Shown one piece after another: positions 1 through 7,386 of a DNA stretch of 64,000 nucleotides. Each line of letters starts with the position of its first letter. The stretch's first letter is position 1. The position numbers and the translations under genes are program-made. This DNA is from Herbaspirillum seropedicae. Lineage in GTDB: Bacteria; Pseudomonadota; Gammaproteobacteria; Burkholderiales; Burkholderiaceae_D. The DNA is taken from contig NZ_CP011930.1 in assembly GCF_001040945.1 (NCBI RefSeq), positions 1,736,001 through 1,800,000 of the forward strand. Direction: 5' to 3'. The notes below the pieces were generated by a model. That model searched no databases and was not told where the DNA came from. It saw only the letters and a program-made list of their open reading frames with translations.

Positions 1-2
1 CG

Positions 3-107
3 AAGCAATTCGAGCAACTCCCGGCGTATATTGCTTTCATGCGCCAGATGCGCCTGCAGCCCGCGCCGGTAAAGGAGTTCCGCTCCAGCGGACGACGTCG
101 GGAATGA
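3..107 (+). CDS. C-terminal fragment of an unidentified protein (cut by window start)
   Basis: An open frame enters from the window edge and runs 34 codons to a TGA at 105-107. Third codon positions are mostly G or C, as in neighbouring genes. The tail contains the segment AYIAFMRQMRLQPAP and ends in a basic stretch. I do not recognise the family. It lies upstream of, and in the same direction as, the next small gene. Confidence 0.45.
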   Translation, partial: KQFEQLPAYIAFMRQMRLQPAPVKEFRSSGRRRE

Positions 108-147
108 TGCACTCTGGCAAGGAAAAGAAACTTCCAGAGGCAATCAC

Positions 148-474
148 ATGAAGAAAATTGCGGCAATCGGCGTCTGTGGCGTCCTCGCCGTGGCAGGACT
201 GGCGGCCAGCGCATCGGTGTATGCGCACGGGCGCTTCTATGGCGGCGTGGTGATCGGCGGCCCGATCTGGGTGCCGCCGCCGGTCTACTATCCGCCGCCG
301 GTCTATGTCGAGCGCGTACCGCCGCCGGTCTATATCGAGCAACCGCGCCAGGATTACTGGTACTACTGCCAGGAATCGCGCGCCTACTATCCCTACGTGC
401 AGAGCTGCCCCAGCCAGTGGATGAAGGTGGTCCCCAATACCAACCCGTCCGGGCCGGGCGGGCCGCCGCCCTGA
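148..474 (+). CDS. small exported Pro/Tyr-rich protein, function unknown
   Basis: The 108-residue product begins with a clear signal peptide (MKKIAAIG followed by an Ala/Val-rich hydrophobic stretch, cleavage probable after VYA-H near residue 27). The mature part is built from repeated PPPVY/PPPVYV units, then an aromatic segment with two cysteines (YYCQESRAYYPYVQSC) that could form a disulfide, and a Gly/Pro tail. An AGAGG-like ribosome site lies about 7 bases before the ATG. Similar short Tyr/Pro-rich periplasmic proteins are widespread in proteobacteria without known function. It sits just before a second Pro/Tyr-rich envelope protein, which suggests a shared envelope role. Confidence 0.75.
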   Translation: MKKIAAIGVCGVLAVAGLAASASVYAHGRFYGGVVIGGPIWVPPPVYYPPPVYVERVPPPVYIEQPRQDYWYYCQESRAYYPYVQSCPSQWMKVVPNTNPSGPGGPPP

Positions 475-550
475 GGCCGGGCCGTTCTTCCGTACCGCCT
501 ATGTCCGTATCAACCCGATGCCACCTCGCCGGTGGCGCAAAGGAAGCACC

Positions 551-1114
551 ATGAATCCGATCAACAAGCGCGCCGCGACGGTCTGCGCCCTGGGCGCGAT
601 GGTGGCGCTGGGCGGCTGCGTGAGCGTGCCCACCGGCCCTTCGGTGATGGCCATGCCCGGCAAGGGCAAGAGCTATGAGCAGTTCCGCGCCGACCAGCAG
701 CAATGCCAGCAATACGCCCAGGACGCCATCGGCGGCCAGGCGGCGCAGACGCAGAACAATGCCGCCAACAGCGCCGCCGTCGGTACCGCCGTCGGTGCGG
801 TGGCCGGCGCCCTCATTGGCGCCGCCTCGGGCAATGCCGGTGCGGGCGCGGCCATCGGTGCAGGTGGGGGCTTGCTGGTGGGCAGCACCGCCGGCAGCAA
901 TGCTGCAGCGGGTGGCAATTACTCCATGCAGCAGCGCTACGACATGACCTATACCCAATGCATGTACAGCAAGGGCAACCAGGTCCAGCAGCCGGTGCAG
1001 ACCACCACCGTCTATACCTACCATCCGCGTTACTACTATTACGCACCGCCGCCGCCCCCGGGCTATTACGGCCCGCCGCCGGTGTATTACGGTCCGCCGC
1101 CGGGCGCGTACTGA
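551..1114 (+). CDS. glycine-zipper outer-membrane lipoprotein
   Basis: The start at 551 is chosen over an upstream ATG at 518 because AAAGGAAG lies 5-7 bases before it and it opens a proper lipoprotein signal with lipobox LGGC (Cys23). After a Gln-rich stretch comes an Ala/Gly-rich glycine zipper (about residues 75-115, GAVAGALIGAASGNAGAGAA), a motif seen in SlyB/Rcp-type lipoproteins that insert or oligomerise in membranes. The C-terminus is Tyr/Pro-rich (PPPPPGYYGPPPVYYGPPP), echoing the preceding gene. A hairpin with a T tract follows the stop. An envelope-structure role is inferred; the substrate or partner is unknown. Confidence 0.8.
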   Translation: MNPINKRAATVCALGAMVALGGCVSVPTGPSVMAMPGKGKSYEQFRADQQQCQQYAQDAIGGQAAQTQNNAANSAAVGTAVGAVAGALIGAASGNAGAGAAIGAGGGLLVGSTAGSNAAAGGNYSMQQRYDMTYTQCMYSKGNQVQQPVQTTTVYTYHPRYYYYAPPPPPGYYGPPPVYYGPPPGAY

Positions 1115-1128
1115 GTCCGCGCGTCGAC

Positions 1129-1155
1129 ACCGCCTCCTTGCAGGCGGTTTTTTCT
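1129..1155 (+). terminator. Rho-independent terminator after the glycine-zipper lipoprotein
   Basis: The stem ACCGCCT / AGGCGGT has a short CCTTGC-type loop and runs directly into TTTTTTC. It lies 15 bases after the stop at 1114. Confidence 0.8.
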
Positions 1156-1197
1156 TATGCGACGCAACATGGTGCGCTGTCGATGCGCTGTCGATGC

Positions 1198-1203
1198 TAT
1201 ACT
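1198..1203 (+). promoter_or_regulatory. -10 element (TATACT) of the trpS leader transcript
   Basis: TATACT ends 7 bases before the ATG of the leader ORF at 1211, so transcription would start at or next to that ATG and give a leaderless message. No good -35 is visible; an 11-base direct repeat (TGCGCTGTCGA, 1173-1183 and 1184-1194) occupies the spacer and -35 area. Confidence 0.5.
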
Positions 1204-1210
1204 CGCCGCC

Positions 1211-1264
1211 ATGCTTTTCCGAAAAGATCAACTTGCGAAAACCCAGCATTGGTGGCGCGCCTGA
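1211..1264 (+). CDS. putative Trp leader peptide for trpS attenuation
   Basis: A 17-codon ORF reads MLFRKDQLAKTQHWWRA, with tandem TGG TGG codons at 1250-1255, ending at TGA 1262-1264. Its WWR ending followed closely by stop resembles known trp leader peptides such as E. coli TrpL. It lies between the preceding terminator and trpS, and GC-rich complementary segments follow it. There is no ribosome site; the nearby TATACT suggests a leaderless AUG, as reported for some trpL ORFs in rhizobia. The function (sensing charged tRNA-Trp by ribosome stalling) is inferred from architecture only. Confidence 0.6.
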   Translation: MLFRKDQLAKTQHWWRA

Positions 1265-1357
1265 ACGAGGCGGCCCGTTTTCACACAGCTTGACCATGTG
1301 ACCATGATGCCGCCGGTTCCGGCGGCATTGTTTCTTCAGCTTCGGGACCGGCGGCAT
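1254..1357 (+). promoter_or_regulatory. candidate transcription attenuator in the trpS leader
   Basis: Four segments can pair in alternative ways. CGCC (1258-1261) pairs with GGCG (1269-1272) around the leader stop codon. GGCGGC (1269-1274) can instead pair with GCCGCC (1309-1314). That same segment lies in ATGCCGCCGG (1307-1316), which pairs perfectly with CCGGCGGCAT (1319-1328), followed by TTGTTTCTT. A second copy of CCGGCGGCAT lies at 1348-1357 and offers one more partner. This is the classic 1:2 / 2:3 / 3:4 layout of an amino-acid attenuator, although the T tract is weak. Confidence 0.55.
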
Positions 1358-1384
1358 TCCAGAGATTAACGATCAGGAATGACC

Positions 1385-2419
1385 ATGTCTTCGAACGCCA
1401 CTAGCTCCACCTCCAGCACCTTGCCCGTCGTCCTCACCGGCGACCGTCCTACCGGCCCGCTGCACCTGGGCCACTACATCGGTTCGCTCAAGTCGCGCGT
1501 GGCGCTGCAGGAGACCTCGCGCCAGTTCCTGCTGCTGGCCGATACCCAGGCCATGACCGACAACGTGGGACGCCACCAGAAGGTCACCGACAACGTCCTC
1601 GAAGTGGCGCTGGACTATCTGGCCGTGGGTATCGATCCCGAGAAGTCGACCATCTTCATCCAGTCTCAGGTGCGCGAGCTGTATGAACTGTCGATGGTGC
1701 TGCTGAACCTGGTGACGGTCTCGCGCCTGGAGCGCAATCCGACCATCAAGGAAGAGATCCGCCTGCGCGGCTTCGAGCGCGATATTCCGGCCGGCTTCCT
1801 GACCTATCCGGTCAGCCAGGCCGCCGACATCACTGCCTTCAAGGGCCAGCTGGTGCCGGTGGGCAGCGACCAGTTGCCGATGATCGAGCAGACCAATGAA
1901 CTGGTGCGCAAATTCAACGCCACCGTGGACCGCGAAGTGCTGGTCGAATGCAAGGAAGTGCTGTCCGAAACCGGCCGCCTGCCCGGCATCGACGGCAAGG
2001 CCAAGATGAGCAAGTCGCTGGGCAACTCCATCGCGCTGGGCGCGACGCCGGCCGAGATCAAGCAGGCCGTGCACCGCATGTACACCGACCCCAACCACCT
2101 GCGCGTGGATGACCCGGGCCAGGTCGAGGGCAATGTGGTCTTCACCTTCCTGGACGCCTTCGATCCGGACCGCGACGCCGTGGCCGAACTGAAGGCCCAT
2201 TACACCCGTGGCGGCCTGGGCGACAGCGTGGTCAAGCGCCGTCTCGAAGGCATCCTGCAGGAAATGCTGGAACCCATCCGCACCCGCCGCGAGGAATTCG
2301 CCAAGGACCGCGGCGAAGTGCTGGCCATCTTGAAGCGCGGCACCGAGCGCGCCAGCGCGGTGGCCGCGCAGACCATGTCGGAAGTCAATGCTGCGCTGGG
2401 TTTGAACTATTTCGGCTAA
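1385..2419 (+). CDS. trpS: tryptophanyl-tRNA synthetase
   Basis: A class I aminoacyl-tRNA synthetase that charges tRNA-Trp in the cytoplasm. The HIGH-type motif appears as [12 protein letters not shown] near residue 25 and the KMSKS loop as [11 protein letters not shown] near residue 205. The length (344 residues) is close to the usual 330-350. The ATG at 1385 is preferred because AGGA (1375-1378) is 6 bases upstream; an in-frame ATG at 1379 abuts that site and would add two residues. The gene stands alone behind a probable Trp attenuator, and a terminator shared with the convergent kinase gene follows. Product identification is secure. Confidence 0.97.
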   Translation: MSSNATSSTSSTLPVVLTGDRPTGPLHLGHYIGSLKSRVALQETSRQFLLLADTQAMTDNVGRHQKVTDNVLEVALDYLAVGIDPEKSTIFIQSQVRELYELSMVLLNLVTVSRLERNPTIKEEIRLRGFERDIPAGFLTYPVSQAADITAFKGQLVPVGSDQLPMIEQTNELVRKFNATVDREVLVECKEVLSETGRLPGIDGKAKMSKSLGNSIALGATPAEIKQAVHRMYTDPNHLRVDDPGQVEGNVVFTFLDAFDPDRDAVAELKAHYTRGGLGDSVVKRRLEGILQEMLEPIRTRREEFAKDRGEVLAILKRGTERASAVAAQTMSEVNAALGLNYFG

Positions 2420-2444
2420 GCCAGCTTGGCCGACCAATGAAAAC

Positions 2445-2478
2445 CGCCGCATCTCGAAAGGGTTTGCGGCGTTTTTTT
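2445..2478 (+). terminator. Rho-independent terminator of trpS
   Basis: CGCCGCA (2445-2451) pairs with TGCGGCG (2465-2471), followed by seven T residues. It lies between the convergent trpS and histidine-kinase genes. Confidence 0.85.
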
Positions 2479-2497
2479 CATACAAGGGGCAGGGAAT

Positions 2498-3895
2498 TCA
2501 CCGATTCTTGGCGGGCGTCATCGGCGGCAGTTCCAGCAAGACTTCCAGCCCGCCCTCGGCCAGGTTGCGCAGGCGCAGCTGGCCATGGTGGTTCTCGGCG
2601 ATGTTCAGTGCAATGGTCAGCCCCAGTCCGGTCCCGCCGGTGTCGCGGGAACGCGAGGCTTCCAGCCGATAGAAGGGCTCGAAGACGGCTTCCAGTTCGG
2701 ATTCCGGAATGCCAGGCCCCTGATCACGGATGCGGATGGCGATCTTCTGCTGTTCCAGCGCAATGGAGACGCGGGCGGACTTGCCGTACTTGCAGGCATT
2801 GTCGATCAGGTTGGTCAGGCAGCGCCGCAAGGCCCCCGGCTGGGCCATCACGAAGGCGCGGGTGCTGCCTTGCAGGGCCACGTCCTGGCCTGCATCGGCG
2901 GCGTCGGCGCAGACGCTGTCGAGCAGGGAGTCGATGTCCAGCGCCTGGATCTTCTCCGAAGAATCCATGCTGCGCGCCAGGTCCAGACCCTCGCGTACCA
3001 TCCCGTGCATCACGCCCAGGTCATCGATGAGCTTCTGCTGCAAGCCGGGATCGCTGACCTTTTCCAGTCGCAGCCGCATGCGCGTCAACGGTGTTTGCAG
3101 GTCATGCGTGATGGCCGCCAGCATGTGGGTGCGATGCTGGATCTGGCGGCGGATGCGCGCCTGCATGGCATTGAAGGCGTGGGCCGCCTGGCGGATCTCG
3201 GTCGGTCCGGTTTCGGCCAGCGGGGCGTGGTCGATGTCGCTGCCCAGGCGCGAGGCTGCTTGCGCCAGCTGGCGGATGGGGCGGGTGGCCATGCGCGCCA
3301 CCAGCCAGGCCAGCATGGCGATCAATACCAGGAACAGCAGGATGTATTGCAGTCCGAACAGGCTGGCCGGCCCGCCAGGGCCGGCGCGTGCGCGCAGGGC
3401 CGGGGGCTCGCCCGGCTGGTGCAGGCGCAGGCGCATCAGCGCCTGGTCATGCAGGCTGATGTAGATGACGCGGCAGGTATCGCGACGCGGCGCGCGGGCA
3501 TCATCGGTGCGCAGGGGCGGGCATTCACTCTCGCGCTGCACGGCGATCTTGCGGTCTTCGCCCAGGCGCGCCTGCAGCATCTCGGTCAAGGGGCTGGTGC
3601 TGGGACTGGGACTGGCATCGGGGCCGATGGCGTCGTTCATGTCCTCCACCATGCGCGCCTCGAAACCGAAGTTGCTGGCGGCCTGCAGCACGATGGGGCG
3701 CTGCGCCGGGGGGATGTTGTCTACCGCCTGGACGATCTGTTCGACGCGGTCGGCCAGGTGCTGGAAGCGCAGCTCGCGCAGGGTATTGCGGCGCTCGTTG
3801 CCGGCCAGCCAGTTGGTGGCGAACACCGCCACCACGATGCCGCCCAGGAGCAGGAAGAAGATGCGGTTGCCGATGGAGCCCAGGAAATTCTTCAT
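2498..3895 (-). CDS. sensor histidine kinase, EnvZ/OmpR-partner type
   Basis: A membrane sensor kinase of 465 residues. There is one TM helix near residues 10-27, a periplasmic region of about 150 residues with a Pro/Ser stretch and two cysteines, a second TM near 178-200, then HAMP. The H-box is AAITHDLQTPLTRMR (phospho-accepting His near 264), the N-box NLIDNACKYG, G1 DQGPGIP and G2 GGTGLGL. Its ATG overlaps the stop of the response regulator by four bases (ATGA), so the pair is translationally coupled. The signal is unknown. The neighbouring Spy-like protein and MdtABC pump suggest an envelope-stress input comparable to BaeS, but this is inference from context. Confidence 0.93.
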   Translation of the reverse strand: MKNFLGSIGNRIFFLLLGGIVVAVFATNWLAGNERRNTLRELRFQHLADRVEQIVQAVDNIPPAQRPIVLQAASNFGFEARMVEDMNDAIGPDASPSPSTSPLTEMLQARLGEDRKIAVQRESECPPLRTDDARAPRRDTCRVIYISLHDQALMRLRLHQPGEPPALRARAGPGGPASLFGLQYILLFLVLIAMLAWLVARMATRPIRQLAQAASRLGSDIDHAPLAETGPTEIRQAAHAFNAMQARIRRQIQHRTHMLAAITHDLQTPLTRMRLRLEKVSDPGLQQKLIDDLGVMHGMVREGLDLARSMDSSEKIQALDIDSLLDSVCADAADAGQDVALQGSTRAFVMAQPGALRRCLTNLIDNACKYGKSARVSIALEQQKIAIRIRDQGPGIPESELEAVFEPFYRLEASRSRDTGGTGLGLTIALNIAENHHGQLRLRNLAEGGLEVLLELPPMTPAKNR

Positions 3896-4629
3896 GCCGA
3901 GCGGCCCGCGCCTTCCGTGGTGACGGTGGTGGCCAGGACATAGCCCTCGTTGCGCACGGTCTTGATGATGGTGGGGGTGCGCGCATCATCGCCCAGTTTC
4001 TGGCGCAGCCGGCTGATCTGGATATCCACCGACCGGTCGAAGGGATCGGATTCGCGGCCCTGGGTCAGTTCCAGCAACTGGTCACGGTTGAGCACCCGGT
4101 TGGGATGGTCGAGGAAGACCTTGAGCAAGCGGAACTCCGCGCCCGACAAGGCCACCACCACGCCATCCCGGTTCACCAGGTGGCGTGCGGTCAGGTCCAG
4201 GGTCCAGCCGGCAAAGCGCATGGCGGCCACGTCCGGCTGGGCCATGTTGGGCGGCAATGCCTGGGTGCGACGCAGGACGCTGCGGATGCGGGCAAACAGT
4301 TCGCGTGGTTCGAAGGGCTTGGCCAGGTAATCATCGGCGCCCATCTCCAGCCCGAGGATGCGGTCCAGCGGCTCGCCGCGCGCGGTCAGCATGATCACCG
4401 GCACCGACGACGTGGCGCGCAGGTTGCGGCACAGGGTCAGGCCGTCTTCTCCTGGCAGGGTCAGGTCCAGCACGATCAGGTCTACCCGCGACTCTTCCAG
4501 CACGCGGCGCATTTCGCTGCCATTGGTGGCGGTGAGCGTGCGCAGGCCATTGCTGTCCAGGTATTCGGCCAGCAGGGTGCGGATGTCGCGGTCGTCATCG
4601 ACGACGAGGATGTGAGTATTTGTATCCAT
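3892..4629 (-). CDS. OmpR-family response regulator
   Basis: The product has an N-terminal receiver domain (VVDDD acidic pocket, phospho-acceptor in VLDLTLPGEDG, conserved Lys in AKPF) and a C-terminal winged-helix DNA-binding domain ending in a typical IKTVRNEGYVL. The start at 4629 gives 245 residues; 4638 is an equally placed alternative, while the longer frame up to 4809 adds a sequence unlike the family. It is followed by its kinase with a 4-base overlap and is divergent from a Spy-like gene. The intergenic region holds repeated CGATAC boxes that could be its binding sites. Confidence 0.93.
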   Translation of the reverse strand: MDTNTHILVVDDDRDIRTLLAEYLDSNGLRTLTATNGSEMRRVLEESRVDLIVLDLTLPGEDGLTLCRNLRATSSVPVIMLTARGEPLDRILGLEMGADDYLAKPFEPRELFARIRSVLRRTQALPPNMAQPDVAAMRFAGWTLDLTARHLVNRDGVVVALSGAEFRLLKVFLDHPNRVLNRDQLLELTQGRESDPFDRSVDIQISRLRQKLGDDARTPTIIKTVRNEGYVLATTVTTEGAGRSA

Positions 4630-4673
4630 GGGTCGCATTATGCCGAACTTGTCCGGGCGTGCAGGGCGGATTT

Positions 4674-4779
4674 GTATCGGGTCTTTACAAGGAGCGGGGT
4701 AGAAATAAAACGATACCTGGGCGGCCTGCGTATATACAAAACGATACAAATGACGCCACAGCAGAAAAATCCCCGATAC
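4674..4779. promoter_or_regulatory. CGATAC repeat array between the response regulator and spy-like gene
   Basis: CGATAC occurs at 4711-4716, 4742-4747 and 4774-4779 on the plus strand, 31 and 32 bases apart (about three helical turns), plus an inverted copy GTATCG at 4674-4679. The first two plus-strand copies are part of a longer identical block, AAAACGATAC. Even helical phasing in a divergent intergenic region suggests an operator array, possibly for the adjacent regulator. Confidence 0.5.
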
Positions 4780-4865
4780 ACGCCGCCGGTTTAATGGGAA
4801 CCGTGCCAAGACGGCATGTCGCTGTCCAACGCATTACAGAGCACCACCCCTGAAAGGAGCAAGCC

Positions 4866-5405
4866 ATGTTGACAATCAAGAACCGTATCCTCTCCGGCAT
4901 CGCCGCCGTGAGCATCAGCGCCGTGACCCTGTCGGCCTTCGCCCAGATGCCCCCGGGCGGCCCGCAAGGCCATCCGCCCAGCCCCGAGCAGGTCGCCAAG
5001 TTCGAGCAGATGCGCGCCAAGCACCAGGCCGAGCTGCACGACAAGCTCAAGATCACCGCCTCCCAGGAAGCCGCCTGGAAGCTCTTCCTGGACAAGACCA
5101 AACCGGCCCCGTTCGACCAGGCTGGCCGTCCGAACAAGGACGAATGGGCCAAGCTGTCCACCCCGGAGCGCCTGGACAAGCAGCTGGACATGATGCGCAA
5201 GCGTGAAGCCTTCGCCGAACAGCGTATCGCCGCCACCAAGGACTTCTACGCCACCCTGTCGCCGCAACAGCAGAAGATCTTCGACGCCGAGCACGCCAAG
5301 ATGGAACGCCATCGCTGGGAAAAGATGGAGCACATGCGTCGTGGTGATCGCAAGGGCCCGCCCCATGACGGCAACCCGGCTCCGGTTGCGCCTCCGGCCA
5401 ACTGA
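4866..5405 (+). CDS. periplasmic Spy/CpxP-like protein
   Basis: A 179-residue exported protein with a signal peptide ending SAFA-Q near residue 27. The mature chain is helical, charged and rich in Met, Gln and Lys, with an LSPQQQKIFD element matching the LTxxQ motif of Spy/CpxP chaperone and metal-resistance relatives, and a Pro-rich tail. A strong AAAGGAG lies 7 bases before the ATG. In enterics, Spy is a periplasmic chaperone induced by envelope-stress two-component systems. Here the gene is divergent from such a system and upstream of mdtABC, so a similar circuit is likely. Confidence 0.8.
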   Translation: MLTIKNRILSGIAAVSISAVTLSAFAQMPPGGPQGHPPSPEQVAKFEQMRAKHQAELHDKLKITASQEAAWKLFLDKTKPAPFDQAGRPNKDEWAKLSTPERLDKQLDMMRKREAFAEQRIAATKDFYATLSPQQQKIFDAEHAKMERHRWEKMEHMRRGDRKGPPHDGNPAPVAPPAN

Positions 5406-5817
5406 TCCAGGCCCGGCAGGAGAGGCCCTGGACGCCGGCTCAGGCCTGATGCCGGCGCCCAGGGTGGTGTCACTGCGCAGCCTTGCGTATCCCGCGCAAG
5501 GCTGTTCTCGTTGGTTCTCGTTCGTTCCCGTCGGCACATCGTGCAATACGCGCAATAGCTGGGTACACTGCGTGCCAGCCCGGCTGCTGGGTGGCATGCT
5601 GACAATGTTGCACGCCTGTCAGCCTGTTCGGAGAGAATAAAGGCGGGCGGCCCGGTTCCGACTGGAGGGCCGGCCTCCCTTTATGCTTTCGGGTTGCGCC
5701 CAGGCGCACCACAAGAAGACAACGCAGACAACGCAGACAAATTCTGGCGGGTCGCCATGGTGGCGGCCCGTTGACGTGATGACTTGATGACGTGATCGGT
5801 CCACTGGTTTCCCTGAC
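5406..5817. other. intergenic region upstream of mdtA with repeats and hairpins
   Basis: About 410 bases without a convincing gene. It holds: a perfect 10-base stem CAGCCTTGCG (5478-5487) / CGCAAGGCTG (5495-5504), a possible terminator for the spy-like gene without a strong T tract; a long imperfect inverted repeat with ATAAAGG at 5637-5643 and CCTTTAT-type sequence ending at 5684; a tandem AGACAACGC repeat near 5718-5740; and repeated TGACGTGAT elements at 5772-5794, just before mdtA. The last could be an operator. No clear -10/-35 pair was identified. Confidence 0.45.
5478..5504 (+). terminator. hairpin after the spy-like gene
   Basis: A perfect 10-bp stem, CAGCCTTGCG / CGCAAGGCTG, with a 7-base loop lies 73 bases past the stop. 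The sequence after it is only moderately T-rich (TTCTCGTTGGTTCTCG), so Rho-independent function is uncertain. Confidence 0.45.
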
Positions 5818-7374
5818 ATGACAAATACTCCCAATCCCCACCCGCCTTCTCCCTCCAACGCATCCGCCCGGGGCAGCATCCTGCGCCGCTGGTGGTTCTG
5901 GGTGCTGGTAGCGGCGCTGGCGGCCGGTGGCGGCTACAAGATGTGGTCCAAGAAGAAGGCAGAACAAGAGCAGATGGCGGCCATGGGCGGGCCGGGTGGT
6001 CGTCCGGGGCCAGGGGCAGCGGGCGCACGCCGCCCAGGCGGACCCGGCGCCTTCGGCCCGCAGACCATGCCGGTGGGCGTGGCCAAGGCGCGTCTGCAAG
6101 ACGTCAATGTCTTCCTCAACGGCCTGGGCGCGGTGACGCCCACGGCCACCGCTACCGTGCGGGCGCGCGTGGACGGCCAATTGATGAAGCTGCACTACAA
6201 GGAAGGCCAGGTCGTCAAGGCCGGCGACCTGCTGGCCGAGATCGATCCGCGCTCGTTGCAGGCCGCGCTGACCCAGGCCGAAGGCCAGCTGGCGCGCGAC
6301 CGCGCCTTGCTGGCCTCGGCCCGGCTGGACCTCAAGCGCTACCAGACCCTGCTGGCGCAGGACTCGATCGCCAGCCAGCAGGTCGATACCCAGGTGGCCC
6401 TGGTCAAGCAATACGAAGGTACGGTCAAGGCCGACGAAGGCAACGTGGCCAGCGCCCGCCTGCAACTCTCGTTTACCCGCGTGACCGCGCCCATCAGCGG
6501 CCGCCTGGGTCTGCGCCAGGCCGACGTGGGCAACAACGTCACCACCAGCGATACCAACGGCCTGGTCATCATCACCCAGTTGCAGCCGATCACGGCCATT
6601 TTCAGCATCCCCGAAGACAATATCCCCAAGGTCTTGCAGCAATTGCAGAGCGGCCGCAAGCTGCCGGCCCAGGCCTGGGACCGTGAGCAGAAGAACAAGC
6701 TGGCCGATGGCGTGCTGCTGACCATCGACAACGTGGTCGACGCCACGACCGGCACGGTCAAGCTCAAGGCCCAGTTCCCCAATACGGATTACGCGCTCTT
6801 CCCCAGCCAGTTCGTCAATATCCGCCTGCAGCTCAATACCGAGCAGGGCGCCACCGTCATTCCCACGGCAGCCATCCAGCGCGGTTCCAAGGGCCTGTTC
6901 GTCTACGTGGTCAAGGACGACAGCAGCGTCACCGTGCGGCCGGTCAAGACCGGTCCGGTGCAGGATGACCTGACCGTCATCACCGACGGCGTGAGCGCGG
7001 GCGAGACCGTGGTCATCGATGGCATCGACCGTCTGCGCGAAGGCGCGAAGGTGGAAGCGGTGGCGCGAGGCGGTGCGGATGATCCGGCCAACAAGCTCAC
7101 CACCGAGAATCCCGAACGCCGCCATGGCAAGCGCGGCCAGGGCAATCCGGGCGCGCAGGCTGGCGCTGGCGGTGATGCAGGGCAGGGCGCTCAGGGCGGC
7201 ATGAGCCCGGAAGAACGCCAGAAGCGCTGGGCCGAACTCAACAAGCGCATCGACGCTGGCGAATTCGGCGAAGAGATCAAGAAGCTGCCCGAAGACCAGC
7301 GCCGCCAGAAGATGATGGAGCTGCGCCGCCAGCGTGAAGCCGCCGGCAATGGCAATGGCAATGCCGCCAAATAA
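5818..7374 (+). CDS. mdtA: RND efflux periplasmic adaptor, MdtA-like, with long C-terminal tail
   Basis: A membrane fusion protein of an RND multidrug pump. The N-terminus is cytoplasmic and is followed by one TM anchor near residues 22-40. Then come a biotinyl-lipoyl-like hybrid motif, an alpha hairpin and beta-barrel regions typical of MdtA/AcrA (VRARVDGQLMKLHYKEGQVVKAGDLL, listed here by its ends only: VRARV...GDLL). The family is usually near 415 residues; this one has 518, because about 85 residues are added at the C-terminus: Gly/Ala/Gln-rich, then charged and probably helical (PEERQKRWAELNKR). The gene is 12 bases before mdtB and starts the operon mdtA-mdtB-mdtC-OMF. Confidence 0.92.
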   Translation: MTNTPNPHPPSPSNASARGSILRRWWFWVLVAALAAGGGYKMWSKKKAEQEQMAAMGGPGGRPGPGAAGARRPGGPGAFGPQTMPVGVAKARLQDVNVFLNGLGAVTPTATATVRARVDGQLMKLHYKEGQVVKAGDLLAEIDPRSLQAALTQAEGQLARDRALLASARLDLKRYQTLLAQDSIASQQVDTQVALVKQYEGTVKADEGNVASARLQLSFTRVTAPISGRLGLRQADVGNNVTTSDTNGLVIITQLQPITAIFSIPEDNIPKVLQQLQSGRKLPAQAWDREQKNKLADGVLLTIDNVVDATTGTVKLKAQFPNTDYALFPSQFVNIRLQLNTEQGATVIPTAAIQRGSKGLFVYVVKDDSSVTVRPVKTGPVQDDLTVITDGVSAGETVVIDGIDRLREGAKVEAVARGGADDPANKLTTENPERRHGKRGQGNPGAQAGAGGDAGQGAQGGMSPEERQKRWAELNKRIDAGEFGEEIKKLPEDQRRQKMMELRRQREAAGNGNGNAAK

Positions 7375-7386
7375 GCAGGACCACGC

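Noticed and set aside
703..1293. A long overlapping frame that covers the end of the lipoprotein gene and the trp leader
   Set aside because: It is Arg/Gly/Ala-rich, has no ribosome site, and runs through a strong terminator.
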